Position numbers and translations under genes: made by a program. A stretch of DNA of 64,000 bases from Thermodesulfobacterium hydrogeniphilum (GTDB lineage: Bacteria > Desulfobacterota > Thermodesulfobacteria > Thermodesulfobacteriales > Thermodesulfobacteriaceae): contig NZ_JQKW01000008.1 in the NCBI RefSeq assembly GCF_000746255.1, positions 124,001 to 188,000 on the forward strand, read 5' to 3'. Shown piece by piece: positions 8,842 through 17,473 of this stretch (positions are counted from its first letter, which is position 1; the number at the start of each line of letters is the position of its first letter). The notes below the pieces were generated by a model. It was not told where the DNA came from. It ran no database searches and saw nothing but the letters and a program-made list of their open reading frames with translations.

Positions 8842-9768
8842 CTAATTTTCTTTAAGTTTTAATAGTTCTTCAAAAACTTTTTTAAGCTGGATAAACCTTT
8901 CATGAGAACCACCTTTATCAGGGTGAAGCTCTTTGGCTTTTTGTCTATATATTTTAAATAATTCCTTTTTTGTAGCTTTCTTAAGAATTTCAATAGAAAT
9001 TCCTAAAAGATTTGAGGCTTTTAGGAATATTTCATTTTCTTTAAAATTGTCTATGAAATGAAATTTTTTGGGTCTCTTAAATAAAGGAATAGCATCGAAA
9101 TAAAGCCAAATATATCTACAGAAATAAGTTTTCAGCAATTCTTCGGTATCCATACCCATTCTAAAAGTTTCATCTTTTAAAATTTTGCAAAAGTTATTTA
9201 AAAACATTTTATCTATATCTTCTTCTGAAAACCAAGAAGGAATATAATTCAAACCAAAGATAATCATTAAATATCTTATTTTTTCTTTAAACTTTAAGCT
9301 ATCTTCCAGATCCCAAAAATAATTTTCCAGCTCATCTCTTGATTTTTCATAAAGCTCACTCAAGAAAGGATAGGGACAGTCCATATATTTTTCTGGGTTT
9401 GACATGCCAAATTTTAAAACTATTCTTCTTTTTATATCAAAAGGATGGAAATCTTTTATATTTACCTTTTTTCTTTTTATTTTAATAACTTGTGATCGAG
9501 TGAATTGAGTAATAATCCTCTTAGCTTCAGAATTTAAAAATCGGAAAAATAATTTTTCAAGTTTCCATTGATCAACTTTATACCCTAATTTTTCAAGAGT
9601 TTCTTCTAAATCAATAAAAAAACCCACCTCACTGTAATATATGATATAATCTTCTGGAGATGAACCAAGATTTAAAATGGTTCTGCTCTTCCAATACGGA
9701 TCTTCATAATAAGATTCTTTTAAAGAATACTCATAATGTCCAAATACTGGTCTTCTTGCAATATACAT
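8842..9768 (-). CDS. J-domain (DnaJ-like) protein, J-domain at C-terminus
   Basis: A 308-residue protein whose last about 55 residues are a J-domain. The LFKIYRQKAKELHPDKGG helix-loop carries the HPD motif at 282-284 needed to stimulate an Hsp70 ATPase. The first about 240 residues match no family I recognise; they are rich in aromatic and charged residues with no membrane segment. A C-terminal J-domain on an unknown body suggests a specialised co-chaperone. The gene starts about 65 bp from the first parS site. Confidence 0.75.
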   Translation of the reverse strand: MYIARRPVFGHYEYSLKESYYEDPYWKSRTILNLGSSPEDYIIYYSEVGFFIDLEETLEKLGYKVDQWKLEKLFFRFLNSEAKRIITQFTRSQVIKIKRKKVNIKDFHPFDIKRRIVLKFGMSNPEKYMDCPYPFLSELYEKSRDELENYFWDLEDSLKFKEKIRYLMIIFGLNYIPSWFSEEDIDKMFLNNFCKILKDETFRMGMDTEELLKTYFCRYIWLYFDAIPLFKRPKKFHFIDNFKENEIFLKASNLLGISIEILKKATKKELFKIYRQKAKELHPDKGGSHERFIQLKKVFEELLKLKEN

Positions 9769-9831
9769 ATTTCTATTTTATCCCCCTTTTAGAATTTAAG
9801 AACAGCTTAAAAAACAAACTTTGTAAAAATG

Positions 9832-9855
9832 AAAGTGTTCCACGTGGAACACTTT
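9832..9855. other. parS site 1 (ParB-binding palindrome)
   Basis: TGTTCCACGTGGAACA at 9836-9851 matches the conserved bacterial parS pattern (TGTTNCACGTGNAACA) exactly. It lies inside a 24-bp perfect palindrome, AAAGTG...CACTTT. parS sites nucleate ParB spreading and chromosome segregation and usually cluster near oriC. No parA or parB gene is in the window. Confidence 0.92.
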
Positions 9856-9997
9856 AGGCTGGTGTATGAAAATTGCAATCAACCAAACTTTCAAGTTCTC
9901 TAATGTAAAGTAGTCTCCAGTCTAAAAATTCTTCATATTTTTTTCTATTAAGTTCCTCTACAAAATTAAAAGCCTCCAAGGTGGTCAAGTTTTTTAC
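9854..9997 (-). pseudogene. DUF1566 (Lcl C-terminal domain) fragment
   Basis: An open stretch of about 47 codons without a start codon, bounded by stops at both ends. Its translation contains TLEAFNFVEELN and then FLDWRLLYIRELESLVD, which follow the DUF1566/Lcl domain signature (a Trp-x-Glu-Ala...Leu helix, then DWRLP-x-I-x-EL-x-SLVD). The conserved Pro after DWRL is Leu here. It looks like the decayed remnant of a larger secreted protein gene. Confidence 0.6.
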
Positions 9998-10330
9998 CTA
10001 CTAAATAATTTTTTTTAATATTTAAAATTATTATAACCTAATTGTTTTAAAAATTCCATGCTTATCAACTTTTAAATTTTATTTACTTTTTAAATTATTT
10101 TTTAAATTTCTATCTATTTTGCTATTAGCTGGTTATACAAATCCCTGCTTAGCCAAATCCTTATTTTTATCATTTTTGGTTTTTTTATGAATCTACAAGC
10201 TCTTTTTAACTGATGTTTTATTGTTTAATAATAATTATAACTCCAATAGTAATGATTTTTGGAAATTTAAAACAACCAAAATCTTCTGTTCCAAAAGGCC
10301 CTATTTGTAGGTTTTGGTTTATATAATCAA
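9998..10330. other. Non-coding stretch between parS sites
   Basis: Very AT-rich with frequent stops in all frames. I see no gene, RNA or clear repeat. A short open run near 10128-10190 contains an AGYTNPCL-like peptide, too short to assign. The stretch is probably decayed coding sequence. Confidence 0.5.
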
Positions 10331-10346
10331 TGTTCCACGTGGAACA
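10331..10346. other. parS site 2 (ParB-binding palindrome)
   Basis: A second exact TGTTCCACGTGGAACA, 495 bp after the first. Two identical 16-bp palindromes this close together are very unlikely by chance in such an AT-rich sequence, which strengthens the parS call for both. Confidence 0.92.
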
Positions 10347-10359
10347 CTCTCATTTTTGT

Positions 10360-11228
10360 CAAATTTTAATAAATTTTCTTATCAATTCATTATATTTTTG
10401 TTCTATTGGTTTAGCTGTACCCAAAATTGAAGTATTATCCAGCCAAACAAGTGATTGAAAAAGGAGATGTATTTCAAATTCAGGTTAAAATAAGTACTTC
10501 TGCACATATCAAAAATATTACTGTTATACCTATTTTGCCAGTTGTTTTTCTCAAAACCTATGCTTCCGTCTATCCCTCAATATTATAAAACAATTAAAAG
10601 TCTTTCTCAATATAAAATAAAAGGTTCTATTGTTAAAATTAATTCTTTGTATCCTGGGAGTGAAATTATCATTCCTTTTAAAGTATTTTCTCCATCTGCA
10701 ATAGCTCGAGAACAAGTAAATGGAACTAAATATACATATACAACAGAAGAAAATAAGTATATTGGAGCTAATGTTTTTTACGAGTTATGTAACAAGCAAA
10801 CATGTAAAGTTTTTTCTACCTCTCAAAGAATACCTATAAGAGTTACCACAGATATGCGAATTTATTTGATTTTTGGTATATTAGGTATTTTTCTTAGTTT
10901 TATTGTAAAAACTATTACTAAACAACGAAAGAAAATCGTTTCTATGTTGCGCCTCTATTCTTCTTATAAAACTTTTATCAGAATTTTGAAATATATCTTT
11001 ATAATTTTCTTTAAATTTCCTCTAATTAATAGATTTACAGAATTTTCCACATCTTTAATTCTTGGTTTTGGAGTACTTATAATTTTAGCTGAAAAGTCTC
11101 ATATTGATTTTCACTATACCAGATTCTTTTAAAAAGAGACAAGCTGAAGCTGAATTAAACAAAATCCAGAGAATTTTTTTAAAAAAAGACTTTTTAGGGC
11201 TTATAAAAACTTCAAAAAAGGAGTTATG
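10360..11228 (+). pseudogene. Frameshifted secreted/membrane protein, DsbD N-domain-like
   Basis: A coding trace runs through three frames. One frame gives a signal-like SLYFCSIGLAVPKIEV. After a shift near 10430 a second gives YYPAKQVIEKGDVFQIQVKI. After another shift near 10545 a third runs to a stop at 11132 with a VFYELCNKQTCKV motif and hydrophobic segments. A further shift would extend it through KKRQAEAELNKIQ to about 11228. The order (pathway-exported N-domain, Y..C....C-like motif, membrane anchors) recalls the N-terminal domain of DsbD-type thiol-disulfide reductases. The 196-codon open frame at 10542-11132 alone has no signal peptide or ribosome-binding site and is better read as part of this broken gene. 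Confidence 0.5.
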
Positions 11229-11355
11229 AAAAAACACGGTTACAAGTAAGATCCCTTTCTTAGAGGGGGCTTATCTGCTAAATATGGAAATTTTAGTTTC
11301 TTACTAAAAATTTCATGAAAGAGTTTTTGAAAATACTGATTATTTCTAAATTTCA

Positions 11356-11428
11356 AGCCGGCGAGGGGATTTGAACCCCTGACCTGCGGATTACGAATCC
11401 GCTGCTCTAACCCCTGAGCTACGCCGGC
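11356..11428 (-). tRNA. tRNA-Thr (anticodon CGT)
   Basis: A complete cloverleaf on the minus strand: 7-bp acceptor stem GCCGGCG/CGCCGGC, D-arm with GCTC...GAGC, anticodon stem GCGGA/TCCGC enclosing TTCGTAA (anticodon CGT, reading ACG), and a T-arm with GGTTCAAATCC. The discriminator base would be U at 11356 and CCA is not encoded. Confidence 0.95.
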
Positions 11429-11484
11429 TTTTCAAACTATTTCTATCTTAAAATCTTGAATGTTTTTACTTTTATTTTAATTAT

Positions 11485-11492
11485 GATACAAT
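11485..11492 (+). promoter_or_regulatory. Possible extended -10 of recJ
   Basis: TATGATACAAT contains an extended -10 (TG-n-TACAAT, -10 hexamer at 11487-11492). A start point about 7 nt downstream would fall only a few bases before the recJ ATG, giving an almost leaderless mRNA; this fits the absence of a Shine-Dalgarno sequence there. No good -35 is seen. Confidence 0.35.
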
Positions 11493-11501
11493 AAATATAA
11501 T

Positions 11502-13184
11502 ATGTCGTCAACAAAACTGTGGATCAACAAATTACCTAATAAAGATCTTCTCTATGAATTTGTAACATATGGATTTTTTCCTCCTCTCTTAGCTCAAATT
11601 CTAATCAATAAAGGTTTCACAGATATTAAAACCGCTTATTCCTTTTTATATCCCCAATTAACAGATTTCTCAGATCCTTTCACTATTCCAGAGATGGATT
11701 TAGCAGTAAAAAGAATTTACAAAGCTTTAAAAAAAGAAGAAAAAATTCTTATTTATGGAGACTCAGATGCAGATGGTATAATAGGTACATTTATTCTTTA
11801 TGATTTTTTAAAGCTTTTCACTTCTGAAATAGACTGGCTTATTCCAAGTAAAAATAAAGAGGGATACGGCTTTCATGCCAAATTTTTACCTGAGATTAAG
11901 GCAAAAGGTGTAAAATTAATTATTACTGTAGATGTAGGTATTTCTGCTTATGAAACAGTAAATTCCGCTAAAGCTTTAGGAATTGATGTAATTATTACAG
12001 ATCATCATGAAGTTATTAATAAACCTGATACCATTACTGTCACAGGGAAACTTACCCCACCTTCTTCTCCTTTCTATCATCTTTGTGGAACCGGGGTTGT
12101 TTTTGCGCTTATCAGAGCTTTAAGAACTTATTTATATAAACAAGGATATTTTAAAGAAAAAAATCCCCCTTCTTTGAGAAAATATTTAGAACTGGTAAGC
12201 CTTGCTACCTTAGCAGATATGGTTCCTCTTACAGGAGAAAATAGAACCATTACTTATTTGGGGTTTAGAGATTTTTCTTCTCCTTCTTTTGTAGCAACCC
12301 AGGTGCTCTTAGAAAATTTCAATATAAAGCATAGCTTATCAGAGGAAGATTTTTATTATAGAATTATTCCCAAAATAAATGCCACAGGGAGGCTGGGATA
12401 TCCTGAATTAGCTTTTAAATTTTTAAATGCCAAGGACAAAGAAACCGCTCAGAAACACCTCTCTGAAATAGAAAATCTTAATTTACAAAGACAGGAAATA
12501 GAAACAGGGATAATAAAAAAATTTTTACCTCAAATTGAAAAAGAACTTAAAAAATTTCCTTTTTTATTTCTTATATTAGAAAATATTCCTAAGGGCTTGT
12601 TGGGATTGATTGCTAACAGGTTTAAAAATTTATACAATGTTCCTGTAATAGTAGTCTCTTTAGAAAACGGAATTGGTGTAGGCTCTGCCAGATCTCCAGA
12701 AGATTTAAATTTTTTTAAAGTATTTTCTCAATGTAAAGACCTATTAATACAATATGGAGGTCATAAACATGCTTTTGGATTTCAAATAGAAAAAGATCTT
12801 ATTCCACAGCTTAAAGAAAAATTAAAAAATATATTAAGTTCAATTTCTTGGAAAGATGGGTCAGAAAAATATCTTTACATAGATGCTGAAACTACTTTAG
12901 CAGAGTTATTACATCATGAAATTTTATATGCCTTGGCTCAACTTCATCCTTATGGAGAAGGACATTCTTCTCCCAATCTTCTTGTGAAAAATTTTGAAGT
13001 AAAAGATATTAAAATCCTGAAAGATAAACATTCAAAAGTTGTGCTAAAGCATGGAGTTAATGAGCTCTGTGCCATTTGTTTTAACAAAATTTTAGAACAA
13101 AATCAGATAAATTTAATAGTAGGAAATCCTTTTATAAATACTTTTACTAATACTTTAGAATTGAAAATAGAAGATGTTAAATAA
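11502..13184 (+). CDS. recJ: Single-stranded-DNA exonuclease RecJ
   Basis: A 560-residue DHH-family 5'-3' exonuclease for recombination and mismatch or base-excision repair. Metal-binding motifs are in order: YGDSDADG (85-92), TVDVG (142-146) and TDHHE (166-170). The DHHA1 domain with GGHKHAFGF sits at about 420-428, and an OB-fold-like C-terminus follows. Length matches compact thermophile RecJ. The start has no Shine-Dalgarno sequence. Its 3' end overlaps the dgt start by 11 bp, so recJ, dgt and the formyltransferase form a tightly coupled operon. Confidence 0.92.
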   Translation: MSSTKLWINKLPNKDLLYEFVTYGFFPPLLAQILINKGFTDIKTAYSFLYPQLTDFSDPFTIPEMDLAVKRIYKALKKEEKILIYGDSDADGIIGTFILYDFLKLFTSEIDWLIPSKNKEGYGFHAKFLPEIKAKGVKLIITVDVGISAYETVNSAKALGIDVIITDHHEVINKPDTITVTGKLTPPSSPFYHLCGTGVVFALIRALRTYLYKQGYFKEKNPPSLRKYLELVSLATLADMVPLTGENRTITYLGFRDFSSPSFVATQVLLENFNIKHSLSEEDFYYRIIPKINATGRLGYPELAFKFLNAKDKETAQKHLSEIENLNLQRQEIETGIIKKFLPQIEKELKKFPFLFLILENIPKGLLGLIANRFKNLYNVPVIVVSLENGIGVGSARSPEDLNFFKVFSQCKDLLIQYGGHKHAFGFQIEKDLIPQLKEKLKNILSSISWKDGSEKYLYIDAETTLAELLHHEILYALAQLHPYGEGHSSPNLLVKNFEVKDIKILKDKHSKVVLKHGVNELCAICFNKILEQNQINLIVGNPFINTFTNTLELKIEDVK

Positions 13185-14262
13185 ATTTTGTATAAGAGAG
13201 CAAAAGGAATTATTGGAAGATCAAATTCTTTCTCCTTTTGCTACCAGGTCCAAGTATTCTAAAGGGCGATTAAAACCAGAAAAAGAATGTGATATCAGAA
13301 CCTGTTTTGAAAGAGATAGAGATAGAATAATTCATTCTAAAGCCTTTAGGCGTTTAAAACACAAAACCCAAGTGTTTTTAGCCCCCAGAGGGGATCATTA
13401 CAGAACCCGACTTACTCATACTTTAGAAGTAGCTCAAATTGCAAGAACCATAGCTAAGGCTTTAAGGTTAAATGAAGATTTAACCGAGGCTATAGCTCTT
13501 GGACATGATTTAGGACATACCCCTTTTGGTCATGCAGGAGAAGAAATTTTAAATGAATTACTCCCAGAAGGCTTCAGACATAATGAACAAAGTTTAAGAG
13601 TGGTTGATCTTTTAGAAAAAGAAGGAAAAGGTTTAAATCTCACTTTAGAAGTTAGAGATGGAATATTAAAACATTCTAAAGGTAAAGGACCTATTTTATG
13701 TGAAAAAGAGAAAGATAAACCTTTAACTTTAGAAGCTGAAATTGTCAGAATTTCGGATGTAATAGCATATGTAAATCATGATATAGATGATGCTATAAGA
13801 GCAAGTTTAATAACTTTAAATGATATTCCAGATAAAGCTAAGAAAATCTTAGGAGAAACTCATAGTAAAAGAATAGATACATTGGTAAAAAGTGTAATAT
13901 TTACTACCAAAATGACAAATAAAAAAATTATTCTTATGGAAGAAAAAGTTCTGGAAGCTTTAAACATTTTAAGAGAATTCCTTTTTGAAAAAATATATTT
14001 TTCTCAGACAGTAAGAAAAGAGTTTGACAAAGCTAAAAAGCTTCTTTATTCTCTTTTTGAATTTTATTATAAGAATTTTGAAAGTCTTGATTATTTTAAA
14101 AAAGCAAGAGAACTTTTCCCTAAGGAATCCAAAACAAGATTAATAGCTGATTATATTTCAGGAATGACTGATAGATATGCAGTTTATCAATATTTTGAAT
14201 ATTTTATACCTAAACCCTGGGAAATCCCTTTTAATTTAGGAGGTCTAAACTATGTACTCTAA
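13174..14262 (+). CDS. dgt: dGTPase-like deoxynucleotide triphosphohydrolase (HD domain)
   Basis: A 362-residue member of the dGTPase family (dNTP to deoxynucleoside plus triphosphate). The HD-domain metal ligands are visible: H82 in [10 protein letters not shown], the H111-D112 pair in [11 protein letters not shown], and a later [15 protein letters not shown] motif. The N-terminal block with FERDRDRI...[12 protein letters not shown] is typical. It overlaps recJ upstream and the formyltransferase downstream, each by 11 bp. It probably limits dNTP pools. Confidence 0.9.
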   Translation: MLNKFCIREQKELLEDQILSPFATRSKYSKGRLKPEKECDIRTCFERDRDRIIHSKAFRRLKHKTQVFLAPRGDHYRTRLTHTLEVAQIARTIAKALRLNEDLTEAIALGHDLGHTPFGHAGEEILNELLPEGFRHNEQSLRVVDLLEKEGKGLNLTLEVRDGILKHSKGKGPILCEKEKDKPLTLEAEIVRISDVIAYVNHDIDDAIRASLITLNDIPDKAKKILGETHSKRIDTLVKSVIFTTKMTNKKIILMEEKVLEALNILREFLFEKIYFSQTVRKEFDKAKKLLYSLFEFYYKNFESLDYFKKARELFPKESKTRLIADYISGMTDRYAVYQYFEYFIPKPWEIPFNLGGLNYVL

Positions 14263-15043
14263 AAAATTGGGATGGTTTACTACAGGAAGAGATGAAGCAG
14301 CTATTGATCTTTTAAAAATTGTTTTTTCTTATATCAAGACAGGTTTTATACCTGCTAAAATTTCTTATGTATTTATAAGTAAAGATAAAGGAGAAAATTC
14401 TATTTCTGATAGATTAATAACTCTTGCGGAAAAAGAAATGGGACTCCAGGTTATTTGTTTTTCAGCTTTAAAGTTTGAGCCTGAGTTAAGGAAAAATGAT
14501 AAGGATTTGTGGAGAGATAAATACCATAAAGAGGTTCTCAAAAGACTGCCAGAGGATATAGATTTTGGTATTTTAGCGGGTTATATGTGGATTGTTTCTT
14601 CTGAATTCTGCAAAAGATTAAATTTAATAAACTTGCACCCTGCTTTACCAGGGGGACCTAAAGGCACCTGGCAGGAAGTTATCTGGCAACTTATTAGTGC
14701 AAGAGCCTTTGAGGCAGGAGCTATGATGCATCAGGTAACTCCTCAGTTAGATGAAGGACCAGCTGTAAGTTATTTTAGATTTTCTATAAGATCTCCTGAA
14801 TTTATACCTTTATGGGATTATACTGAAAAACTTCTTTTAAAACATCACCTAAGTGGTTTGCAAAAATTAGAGGGGGAAAATAATAAACTCTTTCAAAAAA
14901 TCAGAGAAGAGGAAGTTAAAAGAGAATTGCCTTTAATTGTTTATACATTAAAATATCTTTCAGAGGATAAAATAATTTTAGGGAGTGAAAATTTGCCTTT
15001 AGATTTAACAAATGAAGTTGAAAAACATTTAAAAACCCTTTAA
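14252..15043 (+). CDS. Formyltransferase-family protein, PurN-like
   Basis: A 263-residue protein with the formyltransferase fold. The catalytic triad is recognisable as N127 and H129 in [10 protein letters not shown] and D167 in QLDEGP. In PurN this enzyme formylates glycinamide ribonucleotide using 10-formyl-tetrahydrofolate. Here the N-terminal phosphate-binding region (TTGRDEAAI) differs from canonical PurN (GSGNGSN), and a charged C-terminal tail of about 60 residues is added, so the acceptor may differ. It is translationally coupled to dgt. Confidence 0.75.
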   Translation: MYSKKLGWFTTGRDEAAIDLLKIVFSYIKTGFIPAKISYVFISKDKGENSISDRLITLAEKEMGLQVICFSALKFEPELRKNDKDLWRDKYHKEVLKRLPEDIDFGILAGYMWIVSSEFCKRLNLINLHPALPGGPKGTWQEVIWQLISARAFEAGAMMHQVTPQLDEGPAVSYFRFSIRSPEFIPLWDYTEKLLLKHHLSGLQKLEGENNKLFQKIREEEVKRELPLIVYTLKYLSEDKIILGSENLPLDLTNEVEKHLKTL

Positions 15044-15057
15044 ATAAGGAGGATCTT

Positions 15058-16113
15058 ATGAAAAAATGGATTTATATAAGTTTTCTGGTTTTACCTTTGT
15101 TATTAGGTGGTTGTGTAGCTTATCAGGATGATTTCCAGACTTTAAAAATAAAAGTTATAAATTTAGAGACAACGGTAAATAAATTACAAATAGAAGTAAA
15201 TAAGCAAAACAAAAAAATTTCAGAGATTGAACAGAGATTAAGTAATTTAGAAAACAATTTTTCCAAAGATGTAATTCTAAACATTAAAACTCAAATTTTA
15301 TCAGATATAGAAGAAATTAAATCAAGACAGGCTCAACTTGCTTCTCAAATTGAAGAAATGCAATTTTCACAAGAAGAAAGAGATAAAGAAATCAAAAGCA
15401 AGTTTGAAGATTTAAACACCAAACTTATGGCTTTGGACTTAAGATTAAAAACTATAGAAAATAAACTCAATTTAGCTCCTGCAGAAAAATCCAATGCTAC
15501 TGCTAATGCTACAATTAATGGAACTTTAACTTCTTCTCTCTCTGAAAAAATTTCAAATAAAACCTTTGAAAAAAATTCCAATACTACTATAAATGAAAAC
15601 TCTAATAAAACCTCTACTATTGTTTCAAATCAAACCAAAATCAATAATATGACTTCTTTGAGTAACGCCACTTCAAATGTTACTGAAACTATTACTAATA
15701 ATTCTACTAACAATGCTACGCAATCTATTAAAAAACCTTTAACAGAAGCAGATCTTTTTCAAGAAGCTTATAATTACTATAAAAACAAAAATTTTGATAA
15801 AGCCATTGAAACTTTTAAAGAATATTTACAAAAATTTCCTAAGGGTAAATGGATTGGACAAGCTTATTATTGGATAGGAGAAAGCTATTTCAATCAAAAG
15901 AAATATGAAGAAGCTATTTTAAATTATCAAAAACTTATAGATTTACCTAAATTTCATCCTTTAAAACCCTCAGCTATGTATAAACAAGCTTTAGCTTTTA
16001 AAGCTTTGGGAGATAAAGAGGCTTTTAGTATTTTAATTAAAAAGCTTTTAGTGAATTATCCTCATAGCAACGAAGCTCAAAAGGCTAAAAAATTATTAAA
16101 ATCTAAATTTTAA
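15058..16113 (+). CDS. cpoB: CpoB/YbgF-like Tol-Pal lipoprotein with sequon-rich linker
   Basis: A 351-residue envelope protein: lipobox LLGGC (C19), a long heptad coiled coil (about 25-140) for trimerisation, a low-complexity Asn/Thr/Ser linker (about 145-222), then TPR repeats (about 230-351) such as AYNYYKNKNFDKAIETF and AYYWIGESYFNQKKYEEAI. CpoB couples peptidoglycan synthesis to outer-membrane constriction through Tol-Pal. The lipobox would make it membrane-anchored, unlike soluble E. coli CpoB. The linker holds 13 N-x-S/T sequons, which is remarkable. AGGAGG precedes the ATG. Confidence 0.85.
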   Translation: MKKWIYISFLVLPLLLGGCVAYQDDFQTLKIKVINLETTVNKLQIEVNKQNKKISEIEQRLSNLENNFSKDVILNIKTQILSDIEEIKSRQAQLASQIEEMQFSQEERDKEIKSKFEDLNTKLMALDLRLKTIENKLNLAPAEKSNATANATINGTLTSSLSEKISNKTFEKNSNTTINENSNKTSTIVSNQTKINNMTSLSNATSNVTETITNNSTNNATQSIKKPLTEADLFQEAYNYYKNKNFDKAIETFKEYLQKFPKGKWIGQAYYWIGESYFNQKKYEEAILNYQKLIDLPKFHPLKPSAMYKQALAFKALGDKEAFSILIKKLLVNYPHSNEAQKAKKLLKSKF

Positions 16114-16127
16114 AGTTTTAAATTTAG
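16103..16127. terminator. AT-rich hairpin between convergent genes
   Basis: CTAAATTT (16103-16110) pairs with AAATTTAG (16120-16127) and is followed by T-rich sequence in both directions. It overlaps the cpoB stop and lies beside the end of the uspA gene. The stem is nearly all A-T, so termination would be weak. Confidence 0.35.
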
Positions 16128-16582
16128 TTTATTTTGTATTTATAAGGATTAACTGTTAATACTGGTATGGGGGAATTTTTAACTACTCCCTCTGCCACAC
16201 TTCCAAATAAAATTTTATCAAGGCCCTTTCTTCCATGAGTTCCTATTATGATTAGATCTGCTTTATATTTTTGAGCTGTTTCTATGATTTTTTCTACTAT
16301 ATCTCCTTTAACTATTACAGGTTCCACTTCTGAACAATCAGAAAAATACTTTTTTATAAAATCTTTCATAGACTTTTCTGCCCCTTCAAGAAGCATATTT
16401 TCCAAATCTGTTAAAATTTTAGTTGAAGTATAAAGTCCCTCATAAGCTGTCAAATCTTCTAAAACATAAATTAAAATTATTTTAGCTCCTAATTTTTTAG
16501 CAAAATCCTTAGCATATTGAGCAAGTAAAGAAGCTACATCAGAAAAATCTACAGGAACTGCGATAGTTTTGATATTTAACAT
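16124..16582 (-). CDS. Universal stress protein, UspA family
   Basis: A 152-residue UspA-fold protein. N-terminal TIAVPVDFS is followed late by IIGTHGRKGLDKILFGSVAE, the G-2x-G-9x-G(S/T) ATP-binding signature, so this is the nucleotide-binding type. Such proteins accumulate under stress and act as homodimers. GGAGG lies before the ATG. It is convergent with cpoB. Confidence 0.9.
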   Translation of the reverse strand: MLNIKTIAVPVDFSDVASLLAQYAKDFAKKLGAKIILIYVLEDLTAYEGLYTSTKILTDLENMLLEGAEKSMKDFIKKYFSDCSEVEPVIVKGDIVEKIIETAQKYKADLIIIGTHGRKGLDKILFGSVAEGVVKNSPIPVLTVNPYKYKIN

Positions 16583-16703
16583 AAAATTTTCCTCCTGTTT
16601 ATTTTTAAATAAAATTATTGATTAAATATTACCAAAAGTCAAGTATATAAACTTTCATCAAAGTTTAAAATGAATCTTTGAAACCACAACTTTTACAAAT
16701 CTC

Positions 16704-16732
16704 TTGACAATATTCAAAAAATTTATTATTAT
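16704..16732 (+). promoter_or_regulatory. Promoter of tRNA-Gln
   Basis: A consensus -35 TTGACA (16704-16709) is separated by exactly 17 bp from -10 TATTAT (16727-16732). The predicted start near 16739 is a few bases before the mature tRNA 5' end. Confidence 0.7.
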
Positions 16733-16744
16733 ATTTTCAAAGAT

Positions 16745-16819
16745 TGGGGGATCGTCTAATCGGCAGGACGGTGGGCTCTGGACCCACTAGTGGAGGTTCG
16801 AATCCTCCTCCCCCAGCCA
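16745..16819 (+). tRNA. tRNA-Gln (anticodon CTG)
   Basis: Acceptor stem TGGGGGA/TCCCCCA, anticodon stem GTGGG/CCCAC around CTCTGGA (anticodon CTG, reading CAG), T-arm with GGTTCGAATCC, discriminator G and an encoded CCA at 16817-16819. Confidence 0.95.
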
Positions 16820-16832
16820 TCTGATTCAATTT

Positions 16833-16886
16833 AAGGTAATTATTAAAATTTATTCCACTTTGACAGAATTTTCTTACCTTTTTTTT
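16833..16886 (+). terminator. Probable terminator of tRNA-Gln
   Basis: AAGGTAA (16833-16839) pairs with TTACCTT (16874-16880); inside it AAAATT can pair with AATTTT. A run of eight T residues (16879-16886) follows. The loop is large, so the call is moderate. Confidence 0.45.
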
Positions 16887-17030
16887 ATAAATTTTATCAT
16901 AATCTGTCCTTAAATAGAATGTTTATCTTAATTTCTTAAAAGCAATAAGTAAGCATATTCATATCACAAAATATAGTAAAGTAGAATAGAAATATTTAAT
17001 TTATGTTATGAAAAAATTAGGTATTACCTC

Positions 17031-17058
17031 TTGACAAAAAAATATGTTAAGATAGGCT
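17031..17058 (+). promoter_or_regulatory. Probable promoter of the cobalamin riboswitch transcript
   Basis: TTGACA (17031-17036) is followed after 16 bp by TAGGCT (17053-17058), a weak -10. The inferred start near 17065 falls just before the first strand of riboswitch helix P1 at 17069, the expected geometry. Confidence 0.5.
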
Positions 17059-17068
17059 TTTAAAATAC

Positions 17069-17343
17069 AGGGGTGGAAGTCAGGGAAGAGGGGTGAAAGT
17101 CCCCCGCTGCCCCGCAGCCGTGACCGGGGACGAAAGCCGCTTGGGAGCTCTAAAATTTAGAGCTCCTAGGGAAGGAGGTCCCGAGTAGGAAGTTTTTACT
17201 TCTGAAAGGAGGCTTCCTTCCTTGGGCTAAGAGCTGAAGCTCACGGAGAGCAAGCTCTTAGCCGACAGGTCACTGGTGCCGAAAGGCACTGGGAAGGCGC
17301 GGCGAGTAGGATGATCCGGAAGCCGGAAGACCTATCCACCCTT
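17069..17343 (+). ncRNA. Cobalamin (B12) riboswitch
   Basis: The closing helix P1 pairs AGGGGTGGA (17069-17077) with TCCACCCTT (17335-17343). The conserved 5' core (GGGTGAAAGTCCCCCGCTGC...CCGTGACC) and the 3' B12-box-like AAGCCGGAAGACCTATCCA are both present. At about 275 nt it is larger than most, because the peripheral domain carries two long perfect hairpins (stems at 17144-17166 and 17225-17263). The L5 loop (CCC, 17111-17113) can kiss the G run at 17356-17361, which contains a Shine-Dalgarno sequence. It should repress the downstream cbiK/btuB/cobN operon when adenosylcobalamin is plentiful. Confidence 0.93.
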
Positions 17344-17368
17344 AAAAAACCTCGAGGGGGGTGTTAAA

Positions 17369-17395
17369 ATGAAACAACTCTCTTTTATCACCTGA
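17369..17395 (+). CDS. Possible 8-residue leader peptide (MKQLSFIT)
   Basis: An ATG follows the strong Shine-Dalgarno GAGGGGGG (17354-17361) directly after the riboswitch and opens an eight-codon frame ending at TGA. The Shine-Dalgarno G run is the candidate partner of riboswitch loop L5, so translation here, not at cbiK 78 nt downstream, would be what B12 blocks. It could act through coupling or Rho access. It may also be chance. Confidence 0.3.
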   Translation: MKQLSFIT

Positions 17396-17473
17396 ATCTC
17401 TTTATATTCCAATCTTTAGCTATTTTCTGTTTTTGTTTTTTTTAAGTTCAAAAATTCGAAAAGGGGGTATGTT

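Noticed and set aside
10542-11132. A 196-codon open frame that could be read as an intact gene
   Set aside because: It lacks a ribosome-binding site and signal peptide, and homologous-looking sequence continues in other frames on both sides, so it is treated as part of a frameshifted pseudogene.
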